A stretch of DNA of 34,270 nucleotides from Bacillota bacterium. GTDB lineage: Bacteria > Bacillota > Limnochordia > DTU080 > JAAYLA01. The position numbers and the translations under genes are program-made. The stretch lies in assembly GCA_012522135.1 (NCBI GenBank), contig JAAYLA010000035.1, forward strand, positions 1 through 34,270, in the 5' to 3' direction. The notes beneath the pieces were generated by a model. The model was not told the DNA's origin. It worked only from the letters and a program-made list of their open reading frames with translations, and ran no database searches. Every line of letters starts with the position of its first letter. Positions within the stretch are counted from its first letter, which is position 1. Shown piece by piece: positions 17,758 through 25,312 of this stretch.

Positions 17758-18567
17758 TCACGCCGTCCGGCGGCGTTGCAGCAGTTCGGTGTACCAGTGC
17801 CTGGGATCCGCGCTCAGCTGCATGCCTAAGGCGGCCGACGCGTCGCGGCAGACATCGCACACACGGGCTGCGTGATCTTGCAAATCGGCCTCTGTAAAGG
17901 GAGCCTTCTCCGAGGAGATGGAGATGGCCGCTTCGGGAAGGCCGTGTGCATTGACAATGACCGAGGCGACGCAGTGCAGCCCGAGCGTGCTCTCTTCGTC
18001 GTCGAAGGAAAAGCCGTTCGTTCTTATCTGTTCGATCGCATCGCGCAGCTTGGCCTCCGACGTGATCGTGTTGGGCGTGAAGGGCCGGAACTCGTAGTTT
18101 TCGAGGATTTCCTCGATTTCATCGTCGGGGCTAAAGGCGATAAGGGCTTTGCCCAGAGCCGTGGAGTGGAGCGGTGCCCGGGTTCCGACGGGGGTGTAGC
18201 GGGCATACGCCTCGGGGGGCAGCACCGTATCGAGGTAGACGACTTCTTGACCCGAGCGGACGGCCAGGTGCACGGCGGCGCCGCAGTCCTGGCTGAGCTT
18301 CGCCATATACGGGTAGACGAGGCGGCCCAGAGTGGCTTGATGTACGCCGGGGTTGTAGAGACGGAGCACTCGGGGACCGATCCGGTAGATTTTGTTCGAA
18401 CGTTGAAAGTGCAGGTACCCCAAGCGGGCGAGGGTAGTGAGCATGCGGTGGGCCGTCGCGTACGGCAGGCCGAACCGGTCGCTGATCTGCTGCGCGGTCA
18501 GTCCATCCCGCTCCGCGGCCACCGCCTCGAGTATGGAAAGGGCCTTCTCCACGCTGCGTACCGTCAC
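17758..18567 (-). CDS. IclR-family transcriptional regulator
   Basis: Transcription factor of 269 residues. The N-terminal winged helix-turn-helix is SVEKALSILEAVAAERDGLTA followed by QQISDRFGLPYATAHRMLTTLARLGYL. The effector-binding IclR domain covers about residues 75-250, with the typical TPVGTRAPLHSTALGKALIAF and FDDEESTLGLHCVASVIV segments; small organic or sugar acids are common ligands in the family. GTG 18567 has AGGAGG 7 bp upstream. It is divergent from the GH16 gene and upstream of the binding-protein/sialidase/GH172 block, so it probably controls one or both. A GGAA-N5-TTCC dyad at 18632-18644 lies in the shared upstream region. Confidence 0.95.
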   Translation of the reverse strand: MTVRSVEKALSILEAVAAERDGLTAQQISDRFGLPYATAHRMLTTLARLGYLHFQRSNKIYRIGPRVLRLYNPGVHQATLGRLVYPYMAKLSQDCGAAVHLAVRSGQEVVYLDTVLPPEAYARYTPVGTRAPLHSTALGKALIAFSPDDEIEEILENYEFRPFTPNTITSEAKLRDAIEQIRTNGFSFDDEESTLGLHCVASVIVNAHGLPEAAISISSEKAPFTEADLQDHAARVCDVCRDASAALGMQLSADPRHWYTELLQRRRTA

Positions 18568-18746
18568 GTCGTATCCTCCTCGGAACCGGTCGTTCTTTCC
18601 CCGCTCGGACGCCAGTGACCCCCGGCTCGCTGGAACGGGATTCCGAGTTCAGTCTATCACGAATCGAATGGGCGGGGAAGGAGCGGGCAGGGCGAGGTGT
18701 ATGAGCCGGCGCGGCAAGTTGCGAGTCGATTAAAGGGGGAATGGTT

Positions 18747-20555
18747 GTGAGACGTTCACGCACCTGGGTCGCATTCCCAGTCTTCATGCTGCTTATGGCC
18801 GTGGCGGCGGGCAGCATGGCCCAGGCTGAGCAGGGCGCGCATAAGGAAGGATGGGTGTTGGTGTTTGAAGATGACTTCGACGGCGACGGCCTGGATCAGA
18901 CGAAGTGGAACCTGTTGCCGATAGGAGCTCCGGTCGCACCGCGCAAAGACGGGTACTGGGCCCACGAAGCGGTTTTCCTGGACGGCGAGGGGCACCTGGT
19001 TATCCGCACGTTCGAGGGGGACGGCGCCTACTACACGGGCGGCGTCAACACCCTGGGCAAGTTCGAGCAGGCATACGGCTACTACGAGATCCGGGCCCAG
19101 TTGCCCAAGGAGCCGGGGTTTTGGGCGGCCTTTTGGCTGATGACCGACGGCGTGCACCGTGTCGGCGACCAGGGGCGCGACGGCACCGAGATCGACATCT
19201 TCGAGTCGCCTTACGCGTCTGCCGATACGATCCACCACGCGCTGCACTGGGACGGCTACGGTGAAAGCCATCGTTCCGTAGGCCGCGACGTGCACATCCC
19301 GGGCATCTACGACGGGTTCCATGTGTTCGCGGTCGAGTGGAACGAGGAAGAGTACATTTTCTACGTCGACGGCGTCGAGACGTGGCGGACTTCCGCGGGC
19401 GGCGTCTCCAGGGTTCCGTCTTTCCTCAAAGTGACGGCGGAAGTGGGCACATGGGCCGGCGACATCCGTCAGGCCCGGCTGCCGGCGGATTTTATCGTCG
19501 ATTACGTGCGGGTTTACGCTAGGGATCACAAAATCGAGATCGATGCGCCCCCTCGCGATGCGGTCGTTGCCGCCGACGCACCTGTGCGCTTCCGCATCGC
19601 TCCGGACGTCGCCGTGAAGGAGGTCCGCGTGGTTCAAAACGGTACGGAGATTTACCGGGGAGCCGCGGTACCGGACGAGCTGACGCCGGCCTTGCCTGTG
19701 CAAGATGCGGAGGAGGAGCATCGCCTGACGGTCACCGTGCTCGATGCGGAAGGCCGCGAACACGAGCGGTCCGTGCGGTTCCGCGTGCAGCAGCTAAAGC
19801 TCGACATCCCCTTTGCCGTCGGCAGCCGAGTCCGTGAGGTGATCGACGTACGGGCAGCGGCCGGATTTGCGGCGGGAGAGCAGATAAGCGAGGCGCGGCT
19901 TGTTTTGCGTCCGGTGCAGCCGGGCGAGGAGACCGGCGGCGCAGGCACGGTGCTGTATGAGGGAGCCGGGCTGCCCGCCGTATCTTGGGACACCCGCACC
20001 TTTGCCGACGGCGCCTACGATCTCGTCTTGCTCGTGCGGACGGACAAGGGAAGGACGCTCGAGGTTCAGGAGCGCATTCTCGTGGACAACTGGGAAGTGC
20101 TGGAGGAGCCCTTTAACGCGCCGATCGCCTTTTTCGGGATGCAGGTCGACTCGCTCTTGGCCGTAGAACGTTCCCCGGGTTGGCACCACGTAACCGAGCG
20201 GCCCGCGGCCTTCTTCGGCGATGACGGTCGACTCGCAGCTCAAGGCCTCGGCGACCACGTCCTGGTTTGGAGGCTGCCGCGCCTTCGCTCTTTTGAGCTG
20301 GAAGTGTACGTGCACGATGAAGCTGACGCCGAACTCTTGCGCTTTGCAGCTGCTGCGGAAGGGGGCGAATGGCGAGAGCTGACCGGCAGGGTGTCGGTTG
20401 AGGAACGCTCACCGGAAGGCTGGCTGCGTCTGCGGATTTACGGTACGGTGCCGGATGCGTGGGAGGCCGACTTGTTCCGGCTTACGTACGCCCCGCAGGA
20501 GGAAGCGAACGCACCCTTGCAGCTGGGCCGCTTGCTGCTCCGGGGCCAGAAGTAA
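18747..20555 (+). CDS. Secreted GH16 beta-glucanase (laminarinase-like), multidomain
   Basis: Secreted family 16 glycoside hydrolase, 602 residues. The signal peptide has RRSR followed by VFMLLMAVAAGSMAQA. The GH16 jelly-roll domain spans about residues 35-260; the catalytic motif TEIDIFESP carries the nucleophile and acid/base near 148 and 153 (E-x-D-x-x-E). GFWAAFWLMT and the closing FIVDYVRVYA are typical of GH16 beta-1,3-glucanases. The C-terminal 340 residues look like one or two Ig-like domains and a terminal beta-sandwich, perhaps for binding polymer. GTG 18747 is better placed after AAAGGGGGA than ATG 18741, two codons upstream. Laminarinase activity is inferred; other GH16 specificities are possible. 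Confidence 0.9.
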   Translation: MRRSRTWVAFPVFMLLMAVAAGSMAQAEQGAHKEGWVLVFEDDFDGDGLDQTKWNLLPIGAPVAPRKDGYWAHEAVFLDGEGHLVIRTFEGDGAYYTGGVNTLGKFEQAYGYYEIRAQLPKEPGFWAAFWLMTDGVHRVGDQGRDGTEIDIFESPYASADTIHHALHWDGYGESHRSVGRDVHIPGIYDGFHVFAVEWNEEEYIFYVDGVETWRTSAGGVSRVPSFLKVTAEVGTWAGDIRQARLPADFIVDYVRVYARDHKIEIDAPPRDAVVAADAPVRFRIAPDVAVKEVRVVQNGTEIYRGAAVPDELTPALPVQDAEEEHRLTVTVLDAEGREHERSVRFRVQQLKLDIPFAVGSRVREVIDVRAAAGFAAGEQISEARLVLRPVQPGEETGGAGTVLYEGAGLPAVSWDTRTFADGAYDLVLLVRTDKGRTLEVQERILVDNWEVLEEPFNAPIAFFGMQVDSLLAVERSPGWHHVTERPAAFFGDDGRLAAQGLGDHVLVWRLPRLRSFELEVYVHDEADAELLRFAAAAEGGEWRELTGRVSVEERSPEGWLRLRIYGTVPDAWEADLFRLTYAPQEEANAPLQLGRLLLRGQK

Positions 20556-20563
20556 AGACGGGA

Positions 20564-20599
20564 GGGCCGTGCGGACGGGGGCTCCTTTCCGCGCGGCCC
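20564..20599. terminator. Bidirectional terminator between convergent genes
   Basis: GGGCCGTGCGGA (20564-20575) pairs with TCCGCGCGGCCC (20588-20599), 12 bp with one G-U pair and a 12-base loop. It sits between the GH16 stop and the stop of the minus-strand gene. T tract weak. Confidence 0.6.
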
Positions 20600-20611
20600 T
20601 TGCGCTATGCT

Positions 20612-21778
20612 TTACCTGCCTTCCCAGTGCAGGTCAACCCACGCGAGATATGCCTGCACGACAATGGGCGCCGGGCGCTTGTCGTAGTACGCGGCGATCA
20701 CATCGAATACCCGTTTATCGTACAAACCGAGTTCCAGCCACCGGCCCACCTGAAGCCCGTACGAATCGTCTAACTGGCCGGTGCCGCCGATGTGGCTGTA
20801 CACGTTGCCCTCCGGAGTAAAGATATTCTCCAAGACGGTGCGGACCAAGGCATCGATGTCCTCACGCTGGAAGACGATACCGTGTTTGTAGGCCTGGATG
20901 ATGAAGTCGGCATTGATCGCCGCGTGGGAGATGTCTTCTCCCGTGCGGGCGATGGAGCCGGCGAAGGGGCCGGCCGGAATGGAAACAGGGCCCGTGAGCG
21001 GCGTCGGATCGGCCCGGTACGGCCACACGTAGGAGCCGTTCGGCATGCGGTAAAGTCGATTGCGGAAGAAGTGGGCCAAGCGGCTTGCTTTATCTAAGTA
21101 TTCCGGGTTTCCCGTGGCGGCGTAGAGCTCAATCAAGGTGAGTCCGAGGGCATTTTGCTGGTTCAGGGGCAAAACGTCGCCCGACACGATTCCGTGCTCG
21201 GCCGCCGCGCCGAATACATAGTATCCTTCTCGCTCGAAATCCGGACCGAGGACGAAATCTTCGTCGTGGGTCCGGACCGCGTCTTCCACCGCCCTTAGGT
21301 ATTCGAGGGCCCGGGCACCCCACCGCGCCTGCAGCCTTTCGTCTGCCCACACTAGCCGTACGAAGCGGATCATCGGGTAGGTGATCATTCCGGTGTGGAC
21401 GGCCCATACGTAGTGGCTGCTCCCGTCCGTGCTGTATCGCGCCGTGCCCCACGCCGACCGCAGCCTTCCCAGATAGTCCGCGTCGCCCACAGCATCATCC
21501 CGCTGCGCGAGAACCCGCTCGATGGCCTCGGCCAGGATTTCCAAGTACTTCTCGTCCGCCGTCGCCTCGTACATGATGGCGAGCGACCGCATGTAGTAAC
21601 TCACGTTCCAGGCGTACAAGTCTTTGTTGTCCAGATAGCTCTTGTCGAAGTCGCGAAGGGACTGCTCATACTGGGTTACGTACCGACTGGCAAGGGCTGC
21701 AGGCAAGGGACAGCAGGCAAGGCACAGCGCGAGAAAGAGCGCGGTGCGTACGGTCCTGCGGCTACTTGCGCCGTTCAT
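20612..21778 (-). CDS. Secreted alpha-helical protein, six-hairpin glycosidase-like
   Basis: Secreted protein of 388 residues, family not recognised with certainty. The signal peptide is TALFLALCLACCPLPAALAS. The body is nearly all alpha-helical with repeated helix pairs (YAWNVSYYMRSLAIMYEATADEKYLEI, NALGLTLIELYAATGNPEYLDKASRLAHF, HAAINADFIIQAYKHG), the style of an (alpha/alpha)6 toroid as in many glycosidases, polysaccharide lyases and epimerases. The length suits that fold. Its ATG overlaps the stop of the tandem hydrolase gene by four bases and AGGAGG lies just upstream, so the two are co-translated. A role in polysaccharide processing is inferred from fold style and place; catalytic residues cannot be assigned. 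Confidence 0.7.
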   Translation of the reverse strand: MNGASSRRTVRTALFLALCLACCPLPAALASRYVTQYEQSLRDFDKSYLDNKDLYAWNVSYYMRSLAIMYEATADEKYLEILAEAIERVLAQRDDAVGDADYLGRLRSAWGTARYSTDGSSHYVWAVHTGMITYPMIRFVRLVWADERLQARWGARALEYLRAVEDAVRTHDEDFVLGPDFEREGYYVFGAAAEHGIVSGDVLPLNQQNALGLTLIELYAATGNPEYLDKASRLAHFFRNRLYRMPNGSYVWPYRADPTPLTGPVSIPAGPFAGSIARTGEDISHAAINADFIIQAYKHGIVFQREDIDALVRTVLENIFTPEGNVYSHIGGTGQLDDSYGLQVGRWLELGLYDKRVFDVIAAYYDKRPAPIVVQAYLAWVDLHWEGR

Positions 21779-23814
21779 CCATCATTCCTCCTCTTCCCGT
21801 TACGTTCTCCGTCTCGTACCGACGGCCGGTTACGTGCCGTGCGCACTGGACTCGTCTCGCCCGCATCCTCCGCTTCGGAAGGAGCTCGCCAGTGCGCGAG
21901 GTGCGGCACGTTCCACCAGCCGCCGGGCGGTCCGAGGCGTTCATAGAGCTCCTCCGTCCAAAGGTATTGCTCGGGGCGGCCGCCGGCGAAAACGAGCTGC
22001 CGGGGCCAGAGGAGACCGGCTACATAAGGCAAGTCGGTGACGCGCAGTACGCCGAGCAGCTCGAGGGCAGGGCCCGTGCCGTCCGGATGTCCCGGCGTGT
22101 TGTGGGTGGCCGGCGGGTCGAAAAGGATCAGGCCGCGCACCGTGTTGTCCAAGAGCGCAGCGTACATGGCCACCGCCGCCATTTCGCCCCGGGCCACGAG
22201 GTAGACGGGACTGCCGGCGACCGCTTGCACGGTGCGCAGAGCGCGTAAGGCCTGCAGCGTGTCGAAGATGCGCAAGGACGCCACTGTGCGCCCGGTCAAA
22301 GCCAGGGCCCGGCGCACGTGCCAGGAAAGTCCCGACGGCCAGCCCGCGGTGCCCGTCCCGCGCGTCTCGACCACGGCCCGGCGCCAGCGGCGCGGGAGAC
22401 CCGGCGTCCACCTGTACGCCGCGAGCCACGCCATATCGTCCGGATGAAGCAGTTCGACCGCCAGCGGAGCGTCGCCCGGTGCATCGTTCGGCAGCATCAA
22501 AGTTCCGCCCAGCCGCCACTCCCGTTCCGAGGCGTACGTAAAGGCCGTGTAGCGGTTGCCCGCTTCGTCGAGCCATTCTTGGCGCCGGCGGAATTCGGGC
22601 TCCGGCGCGGGGTCCGGAAAGGCACTAAACGAGGTCTCCCGCAGGCGGTCGACCACGCGCAGCCGCTCGATCTCGAGGGCTTCCGGACCGTCGATGCGCG
22701 GCGGGGGAGCCTGCGGCACGAACCAGTCGTGAACCGTCGTGGCCTTGTTGTTGCGTGGCGGGCCCATCTCGTACACCCTGAGCGTCTCGAAGGCTTCCGT
22801 GTGGCCGTCCACATCGTCAACTTGGGTCCAAGGAACGTCCTCGCCTTGCAGCTTCCGCACAAACCACTGGAACGTCTTGCGGCGGGATTCCGGCCGGTAC
22901 GAGTGCGGCGCGCGGAAGGTGAAAAGCTCGAGATTGTCCAGCGCGCCGAGGGAACTGTACACTTGGGCGAGCCGGGCGTAAAACTCGCGGATGCCGTCGG
23001 CGTGGAAGAGCGCGTCACGGTCGGCCGAGACGATCAGCAACGGCCGGGGAGCGACGAGGGCGGCCATGTCGACCAAGGACCAGCCGTACAGGTTGACGGG
23101 GAACATGCAGTCGCAATGTCCGTCGATGGTCCGGTGTTCGATGTGGGAGGCGATCGTCGACGTGGCGCACGAGGGAGAGGCGGCGCGGATCCGAGCGTCG
23201 GCGGCCGCGATCCACCAAGTCATGGCGCCTCCTCCCGAGGTGCCCGTGACGCCGAGCCGGGTTGCGTCCACGTCCGGCCTCACGGCGAGCAGATCGAGGC
23301 CGCGTATGCCGTTCCACGTTTCCACGCCGGCAGGGGTAAAGCCGCGGCTTATCCAGTGAAACCAGCCGTAGCGGTGCGTGCCGTGGTGGTAGCCCCGCAC
23401 TTCGCCCAGCTGTACGGTGTCGATGATCAAGGTGACGAAGCCGAGCTGGGCGTACCGACGGGCGTGCTGCTGATAATGGGATGCCTTTTGCAGCTCCGAG
23501 TGGCCGCACAGGTACAAAACGGCAGGATGGGGGCCGGGACCGTCGGGGACGTACAAATTCGCCTCTACCTGGAGACCCGGCAGGCTCTCGTAGTACAGGC
23601 ACTCGATGCGGTAACCGTCCCGCGGGTGCACTTTCGTCACCTCGAACGCAGGGGGCTGCCGCGGGCCTTTCATATAAGCGTCGATGCCCAACATTTCCCA
23701 AAACCGTTCCCGTCGTTCCTTCTGCCACGCCTGCCACCTTTCGCCGGGCGGCAAAGCGGGAGCGCCCCCGGTCAAACTGCGCGCACAGTCGATCAAGTAC
23801 TGTCGGATGTCCAC
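21775..23814 (-). CDS. Tandem alpha/beta hydrolase, esterase-like; second domain lacks the serine
   Basis: Large protein of 679 residues, no signal peptide, with two hydrolase-like halves. The first (about 60-320) has the nucleophile motif GVTGTSGGG (Ser193), probable acid Asp267 in IVSADRDALF and base His304 in RAPHSY, like the acetyl-xylan-esterase-type gene at 6320. The second (about 420-660) repeats the fold's order, but where GxSxG is expected it reads VARGEMAA (near 541-547), so it is probably not catalytic by the usual route. GTG 23814 follows AGGTGAT. First gene of a two-gene operon with the secreted helical protein. May remove ester groups from sugars; substrate unknown. Confidence 0.75.
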   Translation of the reverse strand: MDIRQYLIDCARSLTGGAPALPPGERWQAWQKERRERFWEMLGIDAYMKGPRQPPAFEVTKVHPRDGYRIECLYYESLPGLQVEANLYVPDGPGPHPAVLYLCGHSELQKASHYQQHARRYAQLGFVTLIIDTVQLGEVRGYHHGTHRYGWFHWISRGFTPAGVETWNGIRGLDLLAVRPDVDATRLGVTGTSGGGAMTWWIAAADARIRAASPSCATSTIASHIEHRTIDGHCDCMFPVNLYGWSLVDMAALVAPRPLLIVSADRDALFHADGIREFYARLAQVYSSLGALDNLELFTFRAPHSYRPESRRKTFQWFVRKLQGEDVPWTQVDDVDGHTEAFETLRVYEMGPPRNNKATTVHDWFVPQAPPPRIDGPEALEIERLRVVDRLRETSFSAFPDPAPEPEFRRRQEWLDEAGNRYTAFTYASEREWRLGGTLMLPNDAPGDAPLAVELLHPDDMAWLAAYRWTPGLPRRWRRAVVETRGTGTAGWPSGLSWHVRRALALTGRTVASLRIFDTLQALRALRTVQAVAGSPVYLVARGEMAAVAMYAALLDNTVRGLILFDPPATHNTPGHPDGTGPALELLGVLRVTDLPYVAGLLWPRQLVFAGGRPEQYLWTEELYERLGPPGGWWNVPHLAHWRAPSEAEDAGETSPVRTARNRPSVRDGERNGKRRNDG

Positions 23815-24133
23815 GGTTGATCACCTGCCTGGATAAGAGGTTTTCGTATGGCGGGCAAAATCCTCCGGAATCCGACCGCGCCGGCGGCCTTTCCGAGGGC
23901 GCGGACCGCCCTGGAGCAGCGATTCTGCAGCGCCTGTACTAAGAAGGAGGTAAACAAAGGGGCGCAAGTTAACGAAAAGAAAAACAAATATAAAGGGATT
24001 TTCCTATCCGCCGTATAACAATGCCTTTGGCTTCTCGGCCGCCGCTCTCGGAGCTCGGCGCGGGCTAGGGAGGGAGCCGGGGCACGAGCGCCGCTCTGGG
24101 GGTAGAATCTGACGGCAGAGGGAGGCGAAGACG
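23815..24133. other. Intergenic region with an AT-rich island
   Basis: This 319-bp gap lies between divergent genes. At about 23935-24010 there is an AT-rich stretch with an AAGGAGGT ribosome-binding-like sequence (23943-23950) that has no start codon or open frame behind it on the plus strand. It probably holds the promoters of both flanking genes. TAGAAT just upstream of the gene at 24134 is a possible -10, but without a -35. Confidence 0.4.
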
Positions 24134-24820
24134 GTGAAGCGAGCCCTGGTGCTCTGTGTATTGTTGGCCGCGTTGGGATGGGCCGGGGCTTCGGCGGCAG
24201 ATGACCTGCCGCTCGTCCTGGCGGAGGATTTTTCCACAGGTGAAGTGGGCGGTTTGCCCGCCGGGTGGATCTTGGCGACCCGCGGCAGCACGCCGGACAT
24301 ACCCGTCCTGTCGGATGAGGTAGCCCGCTCGGGCGATATGGCGCTCCGCTTAGGGCGCGAACCGGAAAATGCCCATATCAGCAACGCGGTCGTCATCTCG
24401 TTCGCTCCGCTGACGGAACGGGCGGTCATTACCTTTTGGTTTTACGCGATGGACCATGATCGATCGCTTGTGATGGGCTTTGCGGGCCGCGCTCAGGGTA
24501 CCAACCTGTTCGGCAGCTCGACGGGAGGATTCGTGGTCCTGCGCAACCGGGCGGTACAGGCTTACGATACCGCTTTCCACGATGCAGGCTCGTACGAACC
24601 GGGCAGGTGGCATAAGGTGACGATCGACGTGGACATCCAAAGCGGCACATACGACGTGTACGTCGATGACGCCCGGCGGGCCGGAAACGCCGTGCCCGTG
24701 CACTTTCGAAACCCCGGCGTGACGGACATCGCTGCCGTCGGCTTCGGCTTTCAGGCGGCCAGCGCGGCGCAGGGGCTGCAGCCTGTCTACATCGACGATC
24801 TGGAAGTGCGGGGCCGTTAA
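24134..24820 (+). CDS. Secreted concanavalin-A-like (LamG-type) protein
   Basis: Secreted protein of 228 residues. Signal peptide RALVLCVLLAALGWAGASA, then a single beta-rich domain opening with LVLAEDFSTGEVGGLPAGW and ending QPVYIDDLEVRGR. Both ends and the segment PGRWHKVTIDVDIQSGTYDVYVD are typical of jelly-roll domains attached to carbohydrate-active enzymes. Here the domain stands alone, so it is likely a sugar-binding protein, though a polysaccharide lyase or hydrolase with this fold cannot be excluded. GTG 24134 follows GGAGGCG. A terminator-like hairpin follows the gene, so it is probably transcribed alone. Confidence 0.75.
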   Translation: MKRALVLCVLLAALGWAGASAADDLPLVLAEDFSTGEVGGLPAGWILATRGSTPDIPVLSDEVARSGDMALRLGREPENAHISNAVVISFAPLTERAVITFWFYAMDHDRSLVMGFAGRAQGTNLFGSSTGGFVVLRNRAVQAYDTAFHDAGSYEPGRWHKVTIDVDIQSGTYDVYVDDARRAGNAVPVHFRNPGVTDIAAVGFGFQAASAAQGLQPVYIDDLEVRGR

Positions 24821-24841
24821 GCCAAGGTGCCGCATGGAACG

Positions 24842-24874
24842 AGATGCCCCGGCCGGCGCGAGGCGGGGGCATCT
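24842..24874 (+). terminator. Terminator after the jelly-roll gene
   Basis: AGATGCCCC (24842-24850) pairs with GGGGCATCT (24866-24874); more G-C pairing is possible inside the loop. It is followed by TGCGTTT and lies 22 bp after the stop. Confidence 0.65.
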
Positions 24875-25210
24875 TGCGTTTCGGAAGGCTTCTCCGGTTG
24901 GGACGAATGGGGCAGGCGCGCCTTGCGGGCCGTCTTCTTTACCCGATCGATGTCGGCTCGTCTTGCGCAGGGGAAGCCTTCCTCGCTCGGTGGATCCTGT
25001 GGATGCGCTGCCGGGAAGAACGCAAGCGAGCCAGGTAGAGGGCGCTTACGCTGCCCATCAGCCCTACTCGCCGGCAGGGACGCCTGTCCTTCTGCTCTCC
25101 AGATGAAAGTTTATAGACGATCATTTGAACATTCCCCCTCCCCCGGCCCATTCCTTCCTTATTTGAAGGATATCAAGAGCAATGGCCGAAAGGTAATGGG
25201 CATCTGTCAA

Positions 25211-25230
25211 ATTGTGAAAACGATCACAAT
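25211..25230. promoter_or_regulatory. CRP/FNR-type binding site upstream of the LRR-GH81 operon
   Basis: ATTGTGA (25211-25217) and TCACAAT (25224-25230) form a perfect dyad around 6 bases and contain TGTGA-N6-TCACA, the CRP-family consensus. It is 83 bp upstream of the LRR gene start. No clear -10 is visible downstream. The remainder of the 490-bp gap (24821-25312) holds the terminator and no convincing gene. Confidence 0.55.
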
Positions 25231-25312
25231 CGTGCGTCCGGGTCGGCTTCGGTCCCGGCACCCGCTGCTGCGCCGACAAAGGAAGGAAGGGATCGCGGGC
25301 GGAACTAGCACA

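Noticed and set aside
24827-25312. N-terminal extension of the LRR protein
   Set aside because: The frame is open but the translated sequence has no domain and would place the export signal about 190 residues inside the protein.
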